Shown piece by piece: positions 1 through 5,999 of a DNA stretch of 12,978 nt. The stretch's first letter is position 1. Every line of letters begins with the position of its first letter. A program made the translations under genes and the position numbers. The notes under the pieces are model-generated. The model was not told the origin of the DNA. It saw nothing but the letters and a program-made list of their open reading frames with translations, and made no database searches. The stretch lies in NCBI GenBank assembly GCA_949745625.1, contig CATJZR010000098.1, positions 1-12,978 on the forward strand, in the 5' to 3' direction. Source of the stretch: an uncultured Eubacteriales bacterium (GTDB lineage: Bacteria; Bacillota; Clostridia; Christensenellales; Borkfalkiaceae).

Positions 1-89
1 AAGCCGTTTTTCAGCAAAATATCTCTTATATGATTAGCTCTGTCGTCAAGATTTTTATAAAATTCGTTAAGCTGTTCTTTAAATCCCAT
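1..89 (-). CDS. 5' part of an unrecognised protein, cut by the left edge
   Basis: An open frame begins with ATG at 89 (minus strand) and runs off the left edge after 29 codons (start MGFKEQLNEFYKNLDD). The start is supported by a GGGG ribosome binding site about six bases upstream (96-99) and by a sigmaA-like promoter in the 49-bp gap behind the exonuclease gene. The visible residues are hydrophilic and probably helical, with no signal peptide or membrane segment. I do not recognise a family from so little sequence. It is co-directional with the exonuclease gene but probably has its own transcription start. Being read as a real gene rests on the start signals and continuous frame, not on similarity. 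Confidence 0.6.
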   Translation of the reverse strand, partial: MGFKEQLNEFYKNLDDRANHIRDILLKNG

Positions 90-105
90 AAATATCCCCA
101 ACTGA

Positions 106-134
106 ATTATAACACAAAACCGTCCGTTCTGCAA
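106..134 (-). promoter_or_regulatory. sigmaA-like promoter for the left-edge gene
   Basis: On the minus strand there is TTGCAG (129-134), a 17-nt spacer, and a perfect TATAAT (106-111) preceded by TG one base upstream, i.e. an extended -10. The predicted start is near 99, which leaves a leader of only about 10 nt beginning at the ribosome binding site. The -35 box is weak, but the extended -10 could compensate. Confidence 0.5.
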
Positions 135-138
135 GGCA

Positions 139-978
139 TTAAAGCAAACCTATTCTCTCCAATATATTATTCGTGGTCAGTCCGTTATAGACGTACGTCA
201 GTTCATTCAACTCAAACGGAATTTTACCTACGTCTTTAAGCTTAATCAACTGATAATTATTGCGGAGCCGCTGTTCGTTATTCATAACAGATGTCCGTAT
301 GCGCGCACTTTCAATACGTGCACAACTTGAAAGAACCTGCTCCAGTCCGCCGAATAAATTTATCAGCTTCGCAGCGGTTTTAGGTCCGATTTTATCCGCC
401 CCTTTTATGTTGTCTGAGGCGTCTCCCGTAAGCGACTTAAAATCGGCGTAAAGCTCGGGCAAAACCCCGAAGCGTCGAATAACGTAATTTCTGTTGCAAA
501 CAACGGATTTTTCCCCTCTGTAACGCAGTACGGACACATTATCGCGTATCAGCTGAAAATAATCGCTGTCAAAAGAAGAAATTATTATTTCGATATCATC
601 GTACCTGTAAACGTACGAAGCGATAATATCGTCAACCTCGTATTCTCCCTCTTCCGAATACGATATACTCAATATATCCAAAGCGCGATAAACGTATTCA
701 AGCTGAGAAAAAGGGTTATCTTGCTCCGCTACTTTCGAATAGTCTGTTCGGTTTTTCTTATAGTCGGGATTGAGCGCTGCGCGAGCGTTTTCGTGCTCGC
801 CGTCAAAAAGCACAACTAAATGCGACGGCTCCGTTATTTTGATTATTTTAATTAATGCCCCGACAAAACCTAAAACACCGTGTATGGATTTACCGCCCTT
901 ACCTACAATGCGCGACGGCATACCGTAAAACATCTGAAACAGCAGATTATGACCGTCGACGATTAAAAGCTTATCCAT
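139..978 (-). CDS. stand-alone 5'-3' exonuclease / flap endonuclease (YpcP-like)
   Basis: The 279-aa protein matches the 5' nuclease domain of DNA polymerase I without any polymerase. It carries the metal-binding acidic residues in order: LIVDGHN (D8), VVLFDGEH (D59) followed by the NPDYKKNR helical-arch segment, EYEVDD (E114, D116, D117), SSFDSDYFQ (D137, D139), and the helix-3-turn-helix segment GDASDN...KIGPKTAA (D186, D189, about 185-203). Such proteins cleave RNA- or DNA-containing 5' flaps in Okazaki fragment processing and repair; Bacillus YpcP is the closest known analogue in length and organisation. The start is ATG at 978, with AGGA just upstream. The frame is open for 17 more codons, but those would run back through a terminator hairpin into a tRNA gene. 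All catalytic positions look intact. How it is transcribed is unclear, because the preceding tRNA terminator leaves no room for a separate promoter. Confidence 0.92.
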   Translation of the reverse strand: MDKLLIVDGHNLLFQMFYGMPSRIVGKGGKSIHGVLGFVGALIKIIKITEPSHLVVLFDGEHENARAALNPDYKKNRTDYSKVAEQDNPFSQLEYVYRALDILSISYSEEGEYEVDDIIASYVYRYDDIEIIISSFDSDYFQLIRDNVSVLRYRGEKSVVCNRNYVIRRFGVLPELYADFKSLTGDASDNIKGADKIGPKTAAKLINLFGGLEQVLSSCARIESARIRTSVMNNEQRLRNNYQLIKLKDVGKIPFELNELTYVYNGLTTNNILERIGLL

Positions 979-991
979 AATTCCTCGTAAG

Positions 992-1025
992 TAAAAAACA
1001 AACCCAAGCCGTTTGGCTCGGGTTT
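992..1025 (-). terminator. Rho-independent terminator after tRNA-Leu
   Basis: Arms 1000-1010 and 1015-1025 form an 11-bp stem with one G-U pair and a 4-nt loop. On the minus strand this is followed by GTTTTTT (992-999). It begins four bases after the encoded CCA end of the tRNA and ends 13 nt before the exonuclease start codon, so it either ends the tRNA transcript or gates read-through into that gene. Confidence 0.88.
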
Positions 1026-1028
1026 GCA

Positions 1029-1115
1029 TGGTGCCGCTGGTCGGGGTCGAACCGACACGGTATCGCTACCACTGGATTTTGAGTCCAGCGCGTCTGCCAA
1101 TTCCACCACAGCGGC
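1029..1115 (-). tRNA. tRNA-Leu (anticodon CAA)
   Basis: An 87-nt minus-strand tRNA includes an encoded CCA end. The acceptor stem GCCGCTG pairs with CAGCGGC, followed by discriminator A and CCA. The anticodon stem CTGGA/TCCAG encloses the 7-nt loop CTCAAAA, giving anticodon CAA, which reads leucine codon UUG. The T arm is GTCGG-TTCGACC-CCGAC. The long variable arm (GGTA-GCGA-TACC) is the class II form expected of leucine tRNAs. The anticodon identity and stems leave little doubt. It stands alone with its own promoter and terminator rather than in a tRNA cluster. Confidence 0.97.
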
Positions 1116-1131
1116 AATAAGTAGCTTATTT

Positions 1132-1160
1132 ATTATATTATATTGTCGTACAAAAATCAA
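1132..1160 (-). promoter_or_regulatory. promoter of tRNA-Leu
   Basis: On the minus strand TTGATT (1155-1160), a 17-nt spacer and a perfect TATAAT (1132-1137) lie 16 nt before the mature 5' end of the tRNA, as expected for a stable-RNA promoter. A second overlapping TATAAT register exists five bases upstream (1137-1142). Confidence 0.7.
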
Positions 1161-1171
1161 GTTTTTTATAT

Positions 1172-1203
1172 AAAAATAATCCGATAAAACTAAATTTATC
1201 GGA
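1172..1203 (-). terminator. terminator of spo0A
   Basis: A perfect 9-bp inverted repeat (TCCGATAAA at 1180-1188, TTTATCGGA at 1195-1203) with a 6-nt loop starts seven bases after the spo0A stop codon. On the minus strand it is followed by TTATTTTT. The stem is A/T-rich but its placement and T-tract fit a Rho-independent terminator. It also separates spo0A from the tRNA promoter immediately beyond. Confidence 0.75.
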
Positions 1204-1210
1204 CTAAATT

Positions 1211-1981
1211 TTAATTATAATTTTCAAGTAACAGTTTGTCCGCCACCAAAGCGATAAATTCACTGTTCGTCGGTCTTTCGTTACCTATGTAAACACGCGC
1301 TCCGAATATCGAACTGATTGCATCTGTTCTACCCCTGTTCCACGCAACTTCTATTGCGTGTCTTATCGCCCTTTCAACCTTACTAGAAGTAGTCGCGTGC
1401 TTCATTGCGATTTTCGGATAAAGCTCTTTGGTAACCTTATTGATTATAGAAGGATTCTCAACCGCCATTTTTATCCCCTCGCGCATATAAACAAAACCCT
1501 TTATATGCGGCGGAATACCTATTGTAATAAAGATATTACTTATTTTTTCGTCAAGCGATGTTGTCTTGCGCTTGTCCCTCATTTCGGTGGATATTTTATA
1601 ATCGGCAACTCTTTCGTTAAGTATATCCGAAACGCGCTCGCCGATAACCTGAGGAGTTACAGGTTTAATGAAATAATATATCGCACCGTGGTTGATAGCC
1701 GAATTTACAATTCTATCGTTATCGAATTCAGACATCATAAACGAAACGCAATCAGGACATAGGCTTTTAATATGGTCTAAAAGCTTTATTCCGTCTATAC
1801 CCTTCAATGCGGTATCTATAATTGCTACGTCGGGATTAACGGACCGCAAAGCTTCGAGCGCGGCGTCGCCCGTTACCGCCGTTGCGCATACATTAAAGCC
1901 GTTCGTTTTTTCGAAATAATCACGCAGCGTGTTCAAAAATTCTTCATTTCGTTCAAAAATTACAATATTTGCTGTTTTCAT
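1211..1981 (-). CDS. spo0A: sporulation master regulator Spo0A with atypical receiver
   Basis: The 256-aa protein has an N-terminal receiver (about 3-122) and the Spo0A C-terminal DNA-binding domain (about 145-256). The C-terminus is unmistakable: KVERAIRHAIEVAWNRGR is the recognition helix region, followed by ISSIFG and the PTNSEFIALVADKL block found in all Spo0A proteins. Phosphorylated Spo0A activates or represses genes at 0A boxes and commits Bacillota to sporulation. The receiver keeps the phospho-acceptor D56, the hydroxyl residue S84 and K106. The acidic pair that binds Mg, Asp-Asp in the family, is E10-R11, and the usual Met-Pro after the acceptor loop is missing. ATG at 1981 is chosen; TTG at 1984 would add one residue. 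A GGGAAG sequence upstream is the likely ribosome binding site. The gene is a monocistron with its own promoter and terminator, and spoIVB is not beside it. Confidence 0.96.
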   Translation of the reverse strand: MKTANIVIFERNEEFLNTLRDYFEKTNGFNVCATAVTGDAALEALRSVNPDVAIIDTALKGIDGIKLLDHIKSLCPDCVSFMMSEFDNDRIVNSAINHGAIYYFIKPVTPQVIGERVSDILNERVADYKISTEMRDKRKTTSLDEKISNIFITIGIPPHIKGFVYMREGIKMAVENPSIINKVTKELYPKIAMKHATTSSKVERAIRHAIEVAWNRGRTDAISSIFGARVYIGNERPTNSEFIALVADKLLLENYN

Positions 1982-2015
1982 CAATATTACTTCCCTGTCA
2001 GTATTGAATAATTAG

Positions 2016-2044
2016 ATTATACAGCATTATTTTGAAGATGTAAA
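2016..2044 (-). promoter_or_regulatory. sigmaA promoter of spo0A
   Basis: On the minus strand TTTACA (2039-2044), a 17-nt spacer and TATAAT (2016-2021) lie about 30 nt ahead of the spo0A start codon. This is a near-consensus vegetative promoter. I could not find a convincing sigmaH promoter. A TGTCGTA at 2075-2081 is one base from the 0A-box consensus and could be an autoregulatory site, but one 7-mer in AT-rich DNA is weak evidence. Confidence 0.65.
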
Positions 2045-2110
2045 GCTATTTTTGTAAAAATATACTGAAATATTTGTCGTAATTTGTTTATTTTTTTACA
2101 AAATGTTCGA

Positions 2111-3688
2111 TTATTGAGAAACGACATCAATATATTCGTCGTAAGTGACCTTTTTGTCAAATTTTTTGGTTCCGTTTATCTCTATTATTCTGTTGGCAAC
2201 GGTATTCATCAACTCTTGGTCGTGAGATGTAAAAAGCATACATCCCTTGAAATTCTTCATACCGTTGTTGAGCGCCGTAATAGACTCAAGGTCAAGATGG
2301 TTCGTGGGCTCGTCGAAAATAAGAAAGTTACTACCCTCAAGCATCATTTTGGCAAGCATACAGCGCACTTTTTCTCCGCCGGAAAGTACCTTCGCCTGCT
2401 TTAACGCCTCTTCGCCTGAAAATAACATTCTGCCCAGCCAACCGCGAAGATATTCCTCGTAATGGTCTTTTGAATATTGACTAAGCCATTCGACAAGATT
2501 GTAGTCACAACCTAAAAAATATTCGTTATTATTTTCCGGAAAATAAGATGTTGAAATCGTTTTACCCCATTTCACACTGCCTGCATCCGGTTGCACTTTA
2601 CCGACTAAAATATCATACAACATAGAAACCGTCGTACTTTTATCGCTAACTATACCGATTTTGTCCTCTTTCTGTACGATAAAAGAAACGTCTTCGAAAT
2701 ATCCTTTTTTCGTAAGACCCTCCACAACAAGTATATCATTTCCGATTTCTTTTTCATATTTAAAATCGATAAACGGGTACTTCCTCAACGAAGGCTTAAA
2801 ATCTGAAATAGTAAGCTTTTCAAGCTCTTTTTTTCTTGAAGTAGCCTGACGGGATTTAGATGCGTTAGCTGCAAACCGCGCAATAAATTCCTGTAATTCC
2901 TTTGCGCGCTGCTCATTCTTTTTGTTCTGGTCCTTCTGCTGACGCGCCAAAAGCTGGCTTGTTTCGTACCAGAAATCGTAGTTTCCGAGCATCATATTGA
3001 TTTTGCCGTAATCGACATCGCAGATGTGCGTACAAACCTTATTCAAAAAGTGTCTGTTATGAGAAACTATTATAATTGTATTTTCAAAGTCAAGCAGATA
3101 ATTTTCCAACCAGCGCACCGTTTTAATATCAAGGTTGTTGGTAGGCTCGTCCAAAAGAAGAATGTCGGGGTTACCGAAAAGCGCCTGCGCAAGCAATATT
3201 TTGACCTTGTGCTTTGCGTCCACTTCAGACATAGGCATGTCGTAAAAATCTTCGGTAACATCTAAGGCGTTTAATAGCGTCTGAGCCTCATACTCAGCGT
3301 CCCAGCCACCAAGCTCGGCAAACTCGCTTTCAAGCTCGCTTGCGCGCACTCCGTCCTCTTCCGTAAAATCGGCTTTGGCATAAAGTGTGTCCTTTTCGTC
3401 CATTATTTCAACTAAACGCTTATGTCCAAGCATAACCGCCCTTAAAACAGTAACGTGGTCAAACGCATTCTGATTTTGCTGCAATACAGACATTCTCTCG
3501 GTTTTGTCAATCGACACGTCGCCCTTATTAGGCTCTATTTCACCGCTAAGCACCTTTAAAAACGTGGATTTACCCGCACCGTTCGCCCCGATAATGCCGT
3601 AGCAATTTCCCTTAGTAAATTTTAAATTAACTTCCTCAAATAATTTTTTACTGCCGTATTGCAACGACACGTTATTAACCTGTAACAT
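2111..3688 (-). CDS. ABC-F family ATPase, YbiT type, with a degenerate second P-loop
   Basis: The 525-aa soluble protein has two ABC domains joined by the ABC-F linker (about 240-310, containing SRFxANASKSRQATSR-like sequence) and no membrane segments, so it is a ribosome-associated translation factor type, not a transporter. Overall order and the NASKSRQATSR and LFSGEEALKQAKVLSGGEK segments resemble E. coli YbiT. Domain 1 has Walker A GANGAGKST (34-42), Walker B ILLLDEP (D180, E181) and H210. Domain 2 has signature LSGGE (435-439), Walker B FLIFDEP (D459, E460) and H489. Where domain 2 should have GxxGxGKST the protein reads SDKSTTVSM (348-356), and the Q-loop reads YFPEN. The domain 1 signature is MSEVDAKHK. 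Start ATG at 3688 follows GGAGA with five bases spacing. Related Clostridia proteins, from memory, also relax this P-loop, but usually keep its lysine. Confidence 0.92.
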   Translation of the reverse strand: MLQVNNVSLQYGSKKLFEEVNLKFTKGNCYGIIGANGAGKSTFLKVLSGEIEPNKGDVSIDKTERMSVLQQNQNAFDHVTVLRAVMLGHKRLVEIMDEKDTLYAKADFTEEDGVRASELESEFAELGGWDAEYEAQTLLNALDVTEDFYDMPMSEVDAKHKVKILLAQALFGNPDILLLDEPTNNLDIKTVRWLENYLLDFENTIIIVSHNRHFLNKVCTHICDVDYGKINMMLGNYDFWYETSQLLARQQKDQNKKNEQRAKELQEFIARFAANASKSRQATSRKKELEKLTISDFKPSLRKYPFIDFKYEKEIGNDILVVEGLTKKGYFEDVSFIVQKEDKIGIVSDKSTTVSMLYDILVGKVQPDAGSVKWGKTISTSYFPENNNEYFLGCDYNLVEWLSQYSKDHYEEYLRGWLGRMLFSGEEALKQAKVLSGGEKVRCMLAKMMLEGSNFLIFDEPTNHLDLESITALNNGMKNFKGCMLFTSHDQELMNTVANRIIEINGTKKFDKKVTYDEYIDVVSQ

Positions 3689-3765
3689 ATTTTCTCCAAA
3701 ATAATAATTTATAATTTTTTAACTTCATTGTTTTTATGATCTATTTGATTAAAATCAAGTTTTTT

Positions 3766-4231
3766 CTAAATTAGCTCAGCCGCATGGTTTGCATCGTAAA
3801 TTGTGGCACTAAAATATTTTTTTATCCGCGATGCCGAAAAATATCGTACCAGAACTATTCGCCTTTTCTTCACATCTTGATAGAACATAAAAATTGCGAA
3901 TATCCTTATAATCTACAGTACGAGAATATGTTCTAAATTTCTTTCTGCTGAAAAAATTTTCACGCAATCATCATAGATTATTACGGCCGTCTTCTTGTGA
4001 CGGTAAAATCCGTAAAGCTCCTCTAAAAATATTTTTACGCTGCAAATTCAAGAAACGCCATCGCAATCAAAGCAAAACCAAACACACAAATTCGCCAGCG
4101 CTTAATTGAGAATGAACGGTTTAATTACATTACTACGACAACTGCAGGCAGCATCAATATCCAAATAAACCCGCAAACGTCTCAAAATAAGCTATTCTGA
4201 ACACTCTTAGGATTCTGTACCAAATTTTATT
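3766..4231 (-). pseudogene. decayed gene, probably a two-TM bacterial PH-domain membrane protein
   Basis: The gap after the exporter operon contains consecutive protein-like pieces in shifting minus-strand frames. In order they are: LVQNPKSVQNSLF (about 4223-4185); ETFAGLFGY; FIWILMLPAVVVVM, a stop, then SIKRWRICVFGFALIAMAFL (4178-4035), two hydrophobic segments; ELYGFYRHKKTAVIIYDD..KIFSAE (ends before 3913); RTVDYKDIRNFYVLSR..SSGTIFFGIADKK (to about 3824); and SATIYDANHAAELI, stop at 3766. The last two join across a run of seven A (3817-3823), and removing one A restores the frame. A beta-rich tail with YxDIxxFxV, a Gly-Thr-Ile-Phe-Phe strand and a final amphipathic helix fits a bacterial PH domain (YdbS/DUF304 type) after a TM pair. 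No start codon survives. The family assignment is inference; the broken frames are directly visible. Confidence 0.5.
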
Positions 4232-4232
4232 G

Positions 4233-5996
4233 TTATACCGCAAACTGACTGTTATACAGCTTTGAATAAAATCCTTTAATCGCTAACAGTTGCTTATGCG
4301 TACCCTGTTCGATAATTTTACCCTTATCCATAACAAGAATAAGATCGGCATTTTTAATCGTCGATAATCTATGAGCAACTATAAAACTCGTTCTACCGTT
4401 CATAAGAGAAGCAAATGCCTGCTGTATTTTAATTTCTGTGCGTGTATCTATAGACGAAGTCGCCTCATCCAAAATAAGCATAGGCGGCAGACAAAGCATT
4501 ATTCGCGCAATGCACAAAAGCTGTTTTTGACCCTGCGACAGATTACCGCCATCCTCTACAATTTCAGTATCATAGCCTGCAGGCAATTGCATTATAAAGT
4601 TATGCGCGTGTGCGGCTTTTGCCGCCGCAACTATTTCAGCTTCGGTAGCATTCGTATTACCGAATGAAATATTTTCTCTTATAGTGCCGCTCTTCAACCA
4701 GGTATCCTGCAAAACCATTCCGTAGTTTCTGCGCAGTGACGCACGCGTTACATTCAAAATATTCTTACCGTCCACCGCTATCGTACCGCTGTCGGGCTCG
4801 TAAAAGCGCATAAGCAAATTAATTATCGTTGTTTTTCCGCAACCGGTATAACCGACTATCGCTATACGCTGACCCGCTTTGGCGGAAATGTTTAAATCTT
4901 CAATCAACTTACTGTCCGCAGTATACGAAAAATCTACGTTCTTTAATTCAACATTGCCGTTTACGCTTTTAAGCTCTATGGAATCTTGCGAATCCGGTTT
5001 CTGCGGCTGCTCGTCAATAAGCTCGTAAATTCTACCCGCGCACGCAAAAGCATTCTGCAATTCCGTAACCACTCCAGAAATTTCGTTAAACGGCTTGGTA
5101 TACTGGTTGGCATAAGACAGCAAACTTGTAAGTATACCTACGTTAAACACTATCGGCAGCGATACATTGAAAACGAGCATAAGACCGCCAGAAAGTGCTA
5201 CCGCAGCATAAACGACAGAGTTTACAAAACGCGTACACGGGTTTGTAAGCGAAGAATAAAAAATCGACTTTAATGAAGCTTTTGTAAGGCGCGAATTAAT
5301 TTTGTCAAACCTATCGAGGTTTTCACTCTCATGGTTGAATGCCTTCACCACCTTCAAATTACCTATCATTTCGTCTATAAACGCAGTTTGTTCGCCACGA
5401 ATTTCGGACGTTGCTTTAAATAAATGATAGGTTCGCGAAGCAATAAATTTTGCTACAAACAGCGACAGCGGCGTTAAAATCAAAATAATGAGCGCGACAA
5501 CCCAGTTCAATACAAGCATGATTATCATTGTTCCAGCTATCGTGAGAATACCCGTAAACAACTGTGTAAAGCCCATCAATAGTCCGTCGGCATAAGCGTC
5601 CACATCTGCAATATTGCGACTTATAATATCACCGTAAGAATGAGAATCTATATATTTCAACGGCAATCGCTGCAAATTCTCAAAAGCTTCCCGTCTTACG
5701 TCCTTGACGACATTATAAGTTATATGGTTATTTATAATATTCATCAGCCATTGAGTGACGCATGTCAGCCCAACGGTTGCACCGATAATGATAAAAAGTC
5801 TGAAAATTTTCTTAAAATCAATTATATCGACTTTTGTAAAGTCCAAAAGATTTATAATTTGCCCGAATAAAACGGGTACTGTAAGTGTTCCCGCAACTGT
5901 CAAAATTGCAAAGAACACGGTTAACGCCAGCCATAACTTATAATGCTTCAACTGTTTTAAGATACGCTTTAAAACACTTTTATTGCGAAGTTTCAT
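4233..5996 (-). CDS. heterodimeric ABC exporter, subunit with catalytic NBD
   Basis: The 587-aa half-transporter has an N-terminal six-helix exporter domain (about 18-310) fused to an ATPase domain. Motifs: Walker A GYTGCGKTT (382-390), Q-loop MVLQD (near 430), signature LSQGQ (486-490), Walker B MLILDE (E511) and switch His542 in FIVAHRLST. It starts three bases after the stop of the partner gene, with GGAGAG in the partner's last codons as ribosome binding site, so the two are co-translated. The second Gly of the signature is Gln, as is usual in the partner of a degenerate ATP site. Such pairs (LmrCD, BmrCD, TM287/288) export drugs or peptides across the cytoplasmic membrane; the substrate cannot be told from sequence. 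The gene is followed immediately by the remnant at 3766-4231, perhaps once part of this operon. Confidence 0.93.
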   Translation of the reverse strand: MKLRNKSVLKRILKQLKHYKLWLALTVFFAILTVAGTLTVPVLFGQIINLLDFTKVDIIDFKKIFRLFIIIGATVGLTCVTQWLMNIINNHITYNVVKDVRREAFENLQRLPLKYIDSHSYGDIISRNIADVDAYADGLLMGFTQLFTGILTIAGTMIIMLVLNWVVALIILILTPLSLFVAKFIASRTYHLFKATSEIRGEQTAFIDEMIGNLKVVKAFNHESENLDRFDKINSRLTKASLKSIFYSSLTNPCTRFVNSVVYAAVALSGGLMLVFNVSLPIVFNVGILTSLLSYANQYTKPFNEISGVVTELQNAFACAGRIYELIDEQPQKPDSQDSIELKSVNGNVELKNVDFSYTADSKLIEDLNISAKAGQRIAIVGYTGCGKTTIINLLMRFYEPDSGTIAVDGKNILNVTRASLRRNYGMVLQDTWLKSGTIRENISFGNTNATEAEIVAAAKAAHAHNFIMQLPAGYDTEIVEDGGNLSQGQKQLLCIARIMLCLPPMLILDEATSSIDTRTEIKIQQAFASLMNGRTSFIVAHRLSTIKNADLILVMDKGKIIEQGTHKQLLAIKGFYSKLYNSQFAV

Positions 5997-5999
5997 AAC

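Noticed and set aside
979..1029. Extension of the exonuclease frame to ATG 1029 (17 more residues)
   Set aside because: It would start inside the tRNA CCA end and read through the terminator; ATG 978 has a ribosome binding site and begins with the family-typical MDKLLIVDG.
963..1160. 65-codon minus-strand frame over the tRNA
   Set aside because: It is the translation of the tRNA-Leu gene and its terminator and promoter, not protein.
1358..1762. 134-codon plus-strand frame opposite spo0A
   Set aside because: Antisense shadow of a conserved gene; no start signals and no recognisable protein features.
2050..2104. Inverted A/T repeats TTTTTGTAAAAA and TTTTTTTACAAAA between spo0A and the ABC-F gene
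   Set aside because: Only A/T pairs except one, and each arm is itself nearly palindromic; this is expected often in AT-rich spacers.
3744..3767. TTGATTAAAATCAAGTTTTTT resembling a plus-strand terminator (stem TTGATT/AATCAA)
   Set aside because: Six A/T-dominated pairs with a 2-nt loop, and no plus-strand gene would use it.
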